Assembly: GCA_030445875.1 (NCBI GenBank)
Contig: JASUSX010000132.1
Location: forward strand, 1-6,136
Reading direction: 5' to 3'
Length of the DNA: 6,136 bases
DNA from: Clostridia bacterium
GTDB lineage: Bacteria; Bacillota; DSM-521; Neomoorellales; Neomoorellaceae
In this document: positions 1-6,136 of the stretch, piece after piece
Layout of the letters: each line of letters starts with the position of its first letter
Numbering within the stretch: the first letter of the stretch is position 1
The notes under the pieces: generated by a model
Told to the model about the DNA's origin: nothing
Databases searched by the model: none
The model's input: the letters and a program-made list of their open reading frames with translations, nothing else
Translations under genes and position numbers: made by a program

Positions 1-222
1 CGGCCCTATCATCCCGAAGTAAAATTCATCCTGATCGAGATTACCGCCAGCGGCCTGGCCGCCCCCCGGCTGGCAGAGCACCTGGCCCGGGAACGTATCC
101 TGGTACGCGATTGTTCTTCCTTTCCTGGCCTGGGTCCGGCCTATTTCCGGGTGGCCGTGCGCGACCGGCAGGCCAACGCGCAACTCCTGGCCGGCCTAAA
201 GAGAGCAATGGAGGGAAATTAA
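1..222 (+). CDS. cobD: CobD-like threonine-phosphate decarboxylase, C-terminal fragment
   Basis: The window opens inside this gene; only the last 73 residues and the TAA stop are present. The fragment has the small-domain end of a class I/II PLP-dependent aminotransferase fold. The stretch RDCSSFPGLGPAYFRVAVR is the kind of ending seen in CobD and its relative HisC. The Arg of YFRVAVR (fragment residue 50) matches the family Arg that binds the substrate carboxylate. CobD decarboxylates L-threonine O-3-phosphate to (R)-1-amino-2-propanol O-2-phosphate, the linker of the cobalamin nucleotide loop, in the cytoplasm. The CobD rather than HisC call rests on the CSSFPGLGP segment and on the alpha-ribazole phosphatase gene that follows with no gap. 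The PLP lysine lies upstream of the window, so activity cannot be judged. HisC is the main alternative. Confidence 0.82.
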   Translation, partial: RPYHPEVKFILIEITASGLAAPRLAEHLARERILVRDCSSFPGLGPAYFRVAVRDRQANAQLLAGLKRAMEGN

Positions 223-873
223 TTGCAGGTCACAGGGACAAGGGTTTACCTGGTCCGCCACGGCGAGACGGAATGGAATCACTCCGGTCGCTACCAGGGA
301 CATTCCGATGTCGCTTTGAGCCCCCGCGGCCGGCAGCAGGCGGAATTGCTGCAAGAGCGCTTTCGCCGCGTCCACCTGGATAGCGTTTATGCCAGCGACC
401 TCAGCCGGGCCCTGGAAACGGCGACTACTATCGCTGCCCCCCATGGACTCGCCGTCAATCCGGTCAGGGCCTTAAGGGAGATAAATTTCGGTGCCTGGGA
501 AGGGTTGACCTACCAGGAGATAATAGCCGGTTACCAGCGGGAATGGGAGGCCTGGCGCCAGGACCCGGGCCACAGGCTGGTACCAGGGGGGGAGAGTTTC
601 CACCAGGTAAAAGACCGGGTTTGGGCGGCCTTTAACGGGATAGTGCAACAGGAAACAGGCCATCATATCCTGATGGTAGCCCACGGGGGGAGCCTGCGGG
701 CCCTCATTTGCAGCATCCTGGGCCTGGATTTATCCGCCGTCTGGCGTTTCCGCCTGGACAATACCGGGGTTAGCGTAGTCGATTGCTATGGGGATAAAAG
801 GATCCTGACCCTCTTAAACGATGTTCACCACCTGGAGGCCCTGGGAGAGTCCGGGAGTAACGGCATTTTATAG
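223..873 (+). CDS. cobC: Alpha-ribazole phosphatase, histidine phosphatase family
   Basis: This 216-residue cytoplasmic phosphatase has the branch-1 histidine phosphatase signature LVRHGETEWN at residues 10-19, with H13 as the phosphate-accepting nucleophile beside R12. Other expected active-site residues are R62 (in SDLSRALET), E86 (in REINFG, likely acid/base) and H154 (in MVAHGGS). The ending RFRLDNTGVSVVD is typical of CobC-type members. CobC removes the phosphate from alpha-ribazole 5'-phosphate, or from adenosylcobalamin 5'-phosphate, late in cobalamin synthesis. The start is TTG at 223, set by GGAGGG at 211-215 and its flank, about 7 bases upstream. The preceding cobD stop is immediately adjacent, so translational coupling is likely. 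A generic phosphoglycerate-mutase-like phosphatase is the alternative, but the cobD neighbour favours CobC. Length is normal for the family. Confidence 0.86.
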   Translation: MQVTGTRVYLVRHGETEWNHSGRYQGHSDVALSPRGRQQAELLQERFRRVHLDSVYASDLSRALETATTIAAPHGLAVNPVRALREINFGAWEGLTYQEIIAGYQREWEAWRQDPGHRLVPGGESFHQVKDRVWAAFNGIVQQETGHHILMVAHGGSLRALICSILGLDLSAVWRFRLDNTGVSVVDCYGDKRILTLLNDVHHLEALGESGSNGIL

Positions 874-906
874 GGCCGGGTAAAAGGGAACCCTTTAAGG
901 CAAACT

Positions 907-919
907 ACCTCCAGGAGGT
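907..919 (+). promoter_or_regulatory. Palindrome enclosing the ribosome binding site of the HTH gene
   Basis: ACCTCC at 907-912 and GGAGGT at 914-919 are perfect inverted repeats around a single A. The right arm is the Shine-Dalgarno sequence (AGGAGG 913-918), 8 bases before the ATG at 927. In RNA the upstream CCTCC could pair with the ribosome binding site. The minimal realistic hairpin is only 4 bp with a 5-base loop, so the effect would be weak. As DNA it could be a half-site pair for a dimeric regulator. The repeat is seen directly; a regulatory role is inference. Confidence 0.35.
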
Positions 920-926
920 GCTGGCT

Positions 927-1154
927 ATGGAACCTACCTTCAACCCGTCCCGGGCACCCTGGAGCACCCGGCTCAGCTTGAAAGAAATGGCCACTGAGGT
1001 GGGGGTGGATTTCGATCGTTTTCTGGCCGGCCTGGCGGCCAACCGCTCCGATACCGAACTGGCTGCTGAATTCGGGGTAGACGCCGGGGTGATCTATCGC
1101 CTGCGGGATCACTTCGAACGCTACGGGATCCACTCCATCATGGGCCAGGATTAG
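927..1154 (+). CDS. Small helix-turn-helix protein of unknown target
   Basis: This 75-residue protein starts at ATG 927, which has AGGAGG at 913-918 with an 8-base spacer; the in-frame GTG at 918 overlaps that site and is rejected. Residues 41-62 (SDTELAAEFGVDAGVIYRLR) read as a helix-turn-helix: a first helix with ELAAEFG, a turn at GVD, then a recognition helix followed by basic and aromatic residues. Residues 17-36 repeat the same pattern (SLKEMATEVGVDFDRFLAGL), so the protein may be two HTH-like units. There is no membrane segment, signal peptide or ligand domain. It lies 53 bases behind cobC, in the same direction, and ends in an intrinsic terminator, so it is probably the last gene of the cobalamin transcript. 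I do not recognise a named family. A DNA-binding role is likely; a link to cobalamin genes is only positional. Confidence 0.72.
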   Translation: MEPTFNPSRAPWSTRLSLKEMATEVGVDFDRFLAGLAANRSDTELAAEFGVDAGVIYRLRDHFERYGIHSIMGQD

Positions 1155-1175
1155 CCGGGTTACCCGGCTTTTTTT
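1153..1175 (+). terminator. Intrinsic terminator after the HTH gene
   Basis: A perfect 7-bp GC-rich stem, AGCCGGG (1153-1159) and CCCGGCT (1163-1169), with a TTA loop, is followed by an uninterrupted run of seven T (1169-1175). This is a textbook rho-independent terminator for plus-strand transcription. It separates the cobalamin/HTH transcript from the transporter gene. The last two bases of the HTH stop codon (TAG 1152-1154) form the base of the left arm, so a terminating ribosome would sit over the stem. Confidence 0.9.
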
Positions 1176-1176
1176 A

Positions 1177-1185
1177 TGGTATAAT
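1177..1185 (+). promoter_or_regulatory. Extended -10 promoter for the EamA transporter gene
   Basis: TGGTATAAT gives a consensus TATAAT (1180-1185) with the TGn extension of a sigma-A extended -10 promoter. It begins one base after the terminator T-run. The region where a -35 box would lie (about 1156-1163) is inside the terminator stem and does not resemble TTGACA, so recognition would depend on the extended -10. Transcription would begin near 1192, leaving a leader of about 23 bases before the TTG start at 1215. Confidence 0.75.
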
Positions 1186-1214
1186 ACCTCGGGAAGGGAT
1201 GGGAGGATGAGGGT

Positions 1215-2141
1215 TTGAAACCAGAGCAAAGGATTTCGCTGGACGGTTGGGGGTTACTCCTTTCCGCCCTGGCAGCCGCCGCCCTGGGAGCGGAAGGAAT
1301 AGCCGCCAAGCTGGCTTATGTTGGCGGAGCCAGTATACTTACCACCCTGGCCCTGCGTTTTTTACTGGCTTCTCTTCTATTCTGGGCGAGTATAGCGATC
1401 TTTCCTTTGCAGTGGCGGCTGGACCGGCCCACCCTGGCCCGCGTGGTTATCCTGGCCCTGGGCGGCCAGGCGACCACGGTTTTGCTGTTGTTCTATGCCT
1501 TTCAGCGGATCCCGGCGGCAGTAGCTATCCTTTTTTTCTATATCTATCCGGCGGTGGTGACCCTGCTGGCAGCCATATTCTTACGTGAACCCCTGACCAG
1601 GGCCCGGGTAGGGGCCCTGGCCTTGACCCTCATCGGTTTGCTTGTGATCCTGGGCTTTCCCGTAGGTTACCTGGATACAAAGGGTATAGCAGCCGCCCTC
1701 CTGGCGGCCCTGGGTAACGGCGTTTATCTCATAGGCCAGACCAGCCTCTTAAAACGCCTGGAACCGCGCACCTTCAATACCTGGGCCACGACGGCCCTGG
1801 CCCCGGCTTTCTTCCTCCTGGCCCTGGCTACCGGTAATCTTAACCTGGCTTTTACGTTCCAGGCCCTGCTGGCCATCCTGATCCTGGCCCTTGTCTGCAC
1901 AGTCCTGGCCTACACGGCCATGGCCTGGGGTTTGAGGTACATCGGCGCCTCCCGGGCGGCCATTATCTCCACCCTGGAGCCAGCCATTACAGCACTTTTA
2001 GGCTTTTTGGTTCTGGGGGAAAGGCTGCACCCCTACCAATTTGTGGGAGGAGCCCTGATCCTGGTGGGGGTGACCTGGCAGCAGATTAGCGGGGCCAAAT
2101 CTGGTACACCCGAGGATAGTTATGGTATAATTAAACAATAA
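1215..2141 (+). CDS. EamA/DMT family transporter, ten membrane segments
   Basis: This 308-residue inner-membrane protein is made almost entirely of hydrophobic helices. About ten membrane segments can be drawn (roughly residues 11-33, 38-63, 75-93, 100-122, 130-150, 157-180, 188-206, 213-235, 242-266, 273-290). They fall into two EamA repeats of about 130 residues. Each repeat ends with the family pattern of a helix start after RIPAA or YIGAS, a mid-helix Pro (P112, P256), an Arg/Glu turn (LREPL, LGERL) and a Gly-rich last helix. DMT proteins of this type usually export amino acids or other small metabolites, but the substrate cannot be read from the sequence. The start is TTG 1215, with GGGAGG at 1201-1206 and an 8-base spacer. 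The gene has its own promoter just upstream. Its last codons carry the apparent promoter of guaB. Confidence 0.9.
   Translation: MKPEQRISLDGWGLLLSALAAAALGAEGIAAKLAYVGGASILTTLALRFLLASLLFWASIAIFPLQWRLDRPTLARVVILALGGQATTVLLLFYAFQRIPAAVAILFFYIYPAVVTLLAAIFLREPLTRARVGALALTLIGLLVILGFPVGYLDTKGIAAALLAALGNGVYLIGQTSLLKRLEPRTFNTWATTALAPAFFLLALATGNLNLAFTFQALLAILILALVCTVLAYTAMAWGLRYIGASRAAIISTLEPAITALLGFLVLGERLHPYQFVGGALILVGVTWQQISGAKSGTPEDSYGIIKQ
2103..2131 (+). promoter_or_regulatory. Promoter for guaB inside the 3' end of the transporter gene
   Basis: TGGTATAAT at 2123-2131 is an extended -10 with consensus TATAAT (2126-2131). A weak -35 (GGTACA, 2103-2108, matching TTGACA at three positions) lies 17 bases upstream. 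The -10 is encoded by the codons for the transporter's final YGII. Transcription would begin near 2138, at the transporter stop codon, giving a leader of about 34 bases before the guaB start. It shares 12 identical bases with the promoter at 1174-1185. Confidence 0.65.
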
Positions 2142-3626
<1,485 letters not shown>

Positions 3627-3634
3627 CGGGGTTT

Positions 3635-3652
3635 TGCCCGGCTAACCGGGCA
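3635..3652. other. Hairpin between guaB and the DUF362 gene
   Basis: TGCCCGG (3635-3641) and CCGGGCA (3646-3652) form a perfect 7-bp stem with a CTAA loop, starting 9 bases after the guaB stop. No T-run follows on either strand, so it is not a standard intrinsic terminator. It could protect the 3' end of a processed guaB RNA or cause partial termination. The stem is seen directly; the role is unknown. Confidence 0.5.
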
Positions 3653-3692
3653 GGAAGCAAACCAATCAGGAATGTTGGGAGAGGAGAAAGCA

Positions 3693-4790
3693 ATGGCTGC
3701 GGAAGTATTCTGGACTGATATGCGGACTAAAAAAGGTAATAACCTGGTGGACAAGGTTGCCCGCCTGTGGCGCAAGGCCGGTTTTCGGCAAGCCATCACC
3801 CCCGGAGACCTGGTAGCCATCAAGATCCATTTCGGCGAAAAGGGTAATACAGCTTTCCTGAACCCTGTTTTTGCCCGGCGGGTAGTGGAACTGGTTAAGG
3901 CCAGCCGCGGGAAGCCATTCCTGACTGATGCCAATACCCTCTATGTGGGTTCTCGGTCTAACGCGGTGGACCATTTACAAACGGCCATTGAAAACGGCTT
4001 TGCCTACGCTGTGGTTGGAGCACCGATTATTATCGCCGATGGCCTTAACGGGAAGGATTTTTATGAAGTAGCAGTAAACGGCAAGCACTTCCAGAAGGTA
4101 AAAATCAGTAGCGCTATCTATAACGCTGACAGCATGGTTGTCCTGAGCCACTTTAAGGGCCACGAACTGGTGGGTTTTGGCGGTGCCATCAAAAACTTGA
4201 GTATGGGATGCGCCAATCCCGGCGGCAAGCAAATGATGCACAGCGATGTTTTGCCCGAGGTACAGGAAGAGAAGTGTATCGCCTGCGGCAAATGCCGTCG
4301 CTGGTGCCCGGCCGGGGCCATTACCGTGGCCGAAAAAGCCAGCATCAACGCGGAACTCTGCCTCGGTTGCGGGGAGTGTACTGTCACCTGCCCGGAGAGG
4401 GCCATTAAAGCTCGTTTCAAGAGCGAACCGGTTGTTTTACAGGAAAAGATGGTGGAATTCGCCCGGGGGGCTATGATGGGTAAGGAAAACAAGTGCCTCT
4501 TCTTTAACTTTGTGGTCCAGGTGGCTCCAGAGTGTGATTGCAATGCCTGGGCCGACGCAGCCATCATCCCTGATGTAGGCATCCTGGCTTCCTGGGATCC
4601 CGTCGCCCTGGACCAGGCGAGTTTCGACCTGGCCAATGCCCAGCCGCCCCTGCCCGGCACCCGCCTGGACGGCCATGAAAACGCCAGGGATAAATTCCAG
4701 GCCGTAAGCGGCTACGACGGCACGGCCCTTTTGCAGTATGCCGCCGAGATCGGTTTAGGGACCCGGGAATACGAGTTAATTAAGATTTGA
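3693..4790 (+). CDS. DUF362 protein with inserted 2x[4Fe-4S] ferredoxin domain
   Basis: This 365-residue cytoplasmic iron-sulfur protein has a DUF362 N-terminal half (about residues 15-185; motifs VAIKIHFGEKGN, FLTDANTLY, LSHFKGHELVGFGGAIKNL). A bacterial ferredoxin module follows at about 190-240. Its two cluster motifs are CX2CX2CX3CP at C195, C198, C201, C205 and at C223, C226, C229, C233. DUF362-like sequence then resumes to the end, with a PECDC motif (C281, C283) and SWDPVALDQASFDLA (300-314). The two clusters suggest low-potential electron transfer, but partner and substrate are unknown for the family. The start chosen is ATG 3693, with GAGGAG at 3681-3686 and a 6-base spacer; the in-frame ATG at 3672 would add seven residues and lacks a good site. 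It lies 66 bases after guaB and 28 bases before the PPC gene, so it may share a transcript with the genes on either side. Confidence 0.9.
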   Translation: MAAEVFWTDMRTKKGNNLVDKVARLWRKAGFRQAITPGDLVAIKIHFGEKGNTAFLNPVFARRVVELVKASRGKPFLTDANTLYVGSRSNAVDHLQTAIENGFAYAVVGAPIIIADGLNGKDFYEVAVNGKHFQKVKISSAIYNADSMVVLSHFKGHELVGFGGAIKNLSMGCANPGGKQMMHSDVLPEVQEEKCIACGKCRRWCPAGAITVAEKASINAELCLGCGECTVTCPERAIKARFKSEPVVLQEKMVEFARGAMMGKENKCLFFNFVVQVAPECDCNAWADAAIIPDVGILASWDPVALDQASFDLANAQPPLPGTRLDGHENARDKFQAVSGYDGTALLQYAAEIGLGTREYELIKI

Positions 4791-4818
4791 TACTCTTAAA
4801 GCAGGAGGTTATAAAAAC

Positions 4819-5262
4819 ATGGCGAATCTATATGTTACAAAGCTTGAGGGTAGGAGTGGCCGGCAACTGGCCTACCGCCTGGTCCATGGCTGCGATCTCC
4901 TGGAAGCATTGCAGGGTATTGTGGAGGAGGATGACATTCGCTTCGGCTCCATTAATTTTCTGGGAGCTGTACAGAAGGGGCGAGTAGGGTATTACCTCCA
5001 GGATGAAAAACGCTATATCACCCTGGAATTGGATCAAGGGATGGAGATTTTGAGTGGCGTAGGCAATGTATCCCTGAAAGAGGGGAAACCCTTTGTCCAT
5101 GCCCATGTGACCTTCCTGGATAAAGAAGGGAAAGTCCACGGAGGCCATCTCTTGCCAGGGACCATCGTCTTTGCCGGCGAAGTTTTCATCGAAGAAATAG
5201 AGTTACCGGCACCGCCGGAAAGGGTCTATGACCCGGTGACGGCGTTGACCCTCTGGGAATAG
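4819..5262 (+). CDS. PPC/DUF296 domain protein
   Basis: This 147-residue protein is a single PPC (plants and prokaryotes conserved, DUF296) domain. The diagnostic segment KPFVHAHVTF (90-99) and then VHGGHLLPGT (106-115) gives H94, H96 and H110, which match the family's presumed metal-binding histidines. AGEVFIEEIEL (119-129) is the usual closing strand. In plants the domain is part of AT-hook DNA-binding proteins. This protein has no AT-hook or other DNA-binding extension, and stand-alone prokaryotic members are trimeric proteins of unknown role. The start is ATG 4819, with AGGAGG at 4803-4808 and a 10-base spacer. It sits 28 bases after the DUF362 gene with no terminator between, which supports co-transcription. 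The family call is confident; the function is not known. Confidence 0.9.
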   Translation: MANLYVTKLEGRSGRQLAYRLVHGCDLLEALQGIVEEDDIRFGSINFLGAVQKGRVGYYLQDEKRYITLELDQGMEILSGVGNVSLKEGKPFVHAHVTFLDKEGKVHGGHLLPGTIVFAGEVFIEEIELPAPPERVYDPVTALTLWE

Positions 5263-5310
5263 AATGGATTGAAGGTTGGCCGAATAATATTCTTACTGGG
5301 GGTGGGGATA

Positions 5311-5793
5311 ATGCTCATACCGGTAAAGGTAAAGCAGATAGTCCTTGATCAAACCTTGAGCCCGGTAGTGCTGCTGAGCGACCAGGAGGGGACCCAGGTC
5401 TTGCCCATCTGGGTAGGCCCCTTTGAAGCTCAGGCTATCGCCCTGGCCCTGCAGGGCATCCTGACACCGCGCCCCCTCACCCACGACTTGCTGCGCTCCC
5501 TGTGCGAAAACCTGGGAGTGGAGATCAAGAGGGTCCTGGTCCAGGATATCAGGGATGGTACCTACTATGCTGAACTTTATCTCCGCCAGGGAGATAAAGA
5601 AGTAGTTATCGATGCCCGGCCCAGTGATGCCATTGCCCTGGCCCTCAGGGCCAATGCCCCCCTTTATATCACCGAAAAGGTGGCTGCCTATACCCTGAAC
5701 ATTGAAGACCTGGTCAGCGAGGATCAGGCGGAAGAACTGCAACAAATGCTGGCAGATAACCAGCCCGGGGACGAGAAAAAGCATTTGCATTAA
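5311..5793 (+). CDS. DUF151 'bifunctional nuclease' family protein
   Basis: This 160-residue protein is a complete DUF151 domain. It carries LPIWVGPFEAQAIALAL (31-47), RPLTHDLL (54-61), RDGTYYAELYL (81-91) and DARPSDAIALALR (101-113), all typical of the family. A plant member was reported to have DNase and RNase activity, hence the name. Bacterial members are mostly uncharacterised, and nuclease activity here is only inferred. The C-terminal UvrB/C motif found in some members is absent; the tail from about 135 is short and charged. The start is ATG 5311 (MLIPVKVKQI), behind the G-rich GGGGGTGGGG (5298-5307), a poor ribosome site. An in-frame TTG at 5269 would add 14 residues (MKVGRIIFLLGVGI) that do not look like family sequence. 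It lies 48 bases after the PPC gene and is the last gene before a terminator. Confidence 0.9.
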   Translation: MLIPVKVKQIVLDQTLSPVVLLSDQEGTQVLPIWVGPFEAQAIALALQGILTPRPLTHDLLRSLCENLGVEIKRVLVQDIRDGTYYAELYLRQGDKEVVIDARPSDAIALALRANAPLYITEKVAAYTLNIEDLVSEDQAEELQQMLADNQPGDEKKHLH

Positions 5794-5801
5794 ACTCCTC
5801 C

Positions 5802-5834
5802 ATCCCGGCCAGTTTAAGGGCCGGGATTATTTGT
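5802..5834 (+). terminator. Intrinsic terminator after the DUF151 gene
   Basis: ATCCCGGCC (5802-5810) and GGCCGGGAT (5819-5827) form a perfect 9-bp stem with an 8-base loop. A T-rich but interrupted tail, TATTTGT, follows (5828-5834). It starts 8 bases after the DUF151 stop. The strong stem and position support a rho-independent terminator; the broken T-run suggests some readthrough into miaB. Confidence 0.78.
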
Positions 5835-5859
5835 ACCCGGTGGTGGGGGATTGTATAAT
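5831..5859 (+). promoter_or_regulatory. Promoter for miaB
   Basis: A consensus -10 TATAAT (5854-5859) lies 17 bases after TTGTAC (5831-5836), which keeps the TTG of a -35 box. The -35 overlaps the terminator tail, so terminator and promoter are packed together. Transcription would begin near 5866, about 36 bases before the preferred miaB start at 5902 and only about 6 bases before the alternative ATG at 5872. Confidence 0.68.
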
Positions 5860-5901
5860 TAAAGGGGCAAGATGCCACTTCTTGAGACGGAGGAATCAGG
5901 C

Positions 5902-6136
5902 TTGGCGGATCAAGGGGGAACCTTCAGGATTATTACCTACGGTTGTCAGATGAACCAGAGGGATAGCGAAGTAATGGCCGACCTTCTCCAGGCAGCGGGC
6001 TATGAGCCGGTTGCCCATGAGACAGCAGCCGATGTGCTTATCCTGGACACCTGCTGCGTGCGGGAAAAGGCGGAAAATAAGGTTTATGGTAAACTGGGCC
6101 AGCTGGAGCGCCTGAAAAGTGCCAACCCGGAACTGG
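5902..6136 (+). CDS. miaB: tRNA-2-methylthio-N6-dimethylallyladenosine synthase, N-terminal part
   Basis: Only the first 78 codons lie in the window. They encode the start of the MTTase (UPF0004) domain: ITYGCQMNQRDSE (residues 11-23, C15), then LDTCCVREKAENK (48-60, C51). These are the first two of the three cysteines that hold the auxiliary [4Fe-4S] cluster. The QMN and VREKAENK signatures fit MiaB rather than RimO or MtaB. MiaB is a radical SAM enzyme that adds a methylthio group to i6A37 of tRNAs; the radical SAM and TRAM domains lie beyond the window. The start chosen is TTG 5902, with GGAGGA at 5889-5894 and a 7-base spacer. An in-frame ATG at 5872 would add ten residues (MPLLETEESG), but it has only a weak site and almost no leader if the promoter call is right. 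The usual Asn of NTC is Asp here (D49). Confidence 0.92.
   Translation, partial: MADQGGTFRIITYGCQMNQRDSEVMADLLQAAGYEPVAHETAADVLILDTCCVREKAENKVYGKLGQLERLKSANPEL

Noticed and set aside
883..896. Short palindrome AAAGGGAACCCTTT after cobC, considered as a terminator or operator
   Set aside because: The stem is 6 bp with half A-T pairs and a 2-base loop, and no T-run follows. It is too weak to call.
1207..1218. Three-codon frame ATG AGG GTT TGA overlapping the transporter start, considered as a leader peptide
   Set aside because: The ribosome site is directly against this ATG with no spacer but is ideally placed for TTG 1215; probably chance.
4118..4660. Minus-strand open frame of 180 codons
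   Set aside because: It is opposite the ferredoxin region of the DUF362 gene, with no ribosome site and low-complexity composition; a shadow.
5269..5310. Upstream TTG start for the DUF151 protein, adding a hydrophobic N-terminus
   Set aside because: There is no ribosome site before TTG 5269, the added residues do not match the family, and ATG 5311 gives the usual N-terminus.
5872..5901. ATG 5872 as the miaB start
   Set aside because: It is in frame and possible, but the ribosome site is weaker than GGAGGA before TTG 5902, and the predicted transcript would start only about 6 bases upstream. Kept as the alternative.
5702..5953. Plus-strand frame running across the DUF151 end, the terminator and the miaB start
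   Set aside because: It overlaps two well-supported genes in other frames and spans a terminator and promoter; no ribosome site.

Overview
All the genes in this window lie on the plus strand. They are tightly packed, moderately GC-rich and preceded by strong GGAGG-type ribosome binding sites. Half of the visible starts are TTG. These traits, the gene content (anaerobic cobalamin genes, a ferredoxin-type DUF362 protein, a PPC/DUF296 protein) and the protein sequences suggest a thermophilic or anaerobic Firmicute of the Moorella / Desulfotomaculum kind. That placement is inference from gene style; no search was run.

Layout. 1-873: the end of a cobalamin block, with the C-terminus of a CobD-like threonine-phosphate decarboxylase followed, with no gap, by a CobC-like alpha-ribazole phosphatase. 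927-1154: a 75-residue helix-turn-helix protein whose ribosome binding site sits in a short palindrome and whose stop codon lies inside a strong intrinsic terminator (1153-1175). 1177-3626: an extended -10 promoter, an EamA/DMT transporter, then IMP dehydrogenase (guaB). A second promoter, with the identical 12-base -10 region, is embedded in the last codons of the transporter gene and probably drives guaB. 3693-5793: three closely spaced genes of poorly defined function: DUF362 with an inserted 2x[4Fe-4S] ferredoxin, PPC/DUF296, and DUF151 'bifunctional nuclease'. They end at a terminator (5802-5834). 5831-6136: a promoter and the 5' end of miaB, which runs off the window.

How the genes fit together. 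The first two genes act late in cobalamin synthesis (aminopropanol-phosphate arm and nucleotide loop). guaB commits IMP to GMP synthesis. miaB begins a tRNA-modification gene, which in related bacteria is often followed by mutS/mutL. The DUF362-DUF296-DUF151 trio behind guaB has no established joint role and is the part most open to new biology. Most of the window is otherwise ordinary core-genome content. I saw no mobile elements, CRISPR arrays, rRNA or tRNA genes, and no gene-free stretch over 300 bases.
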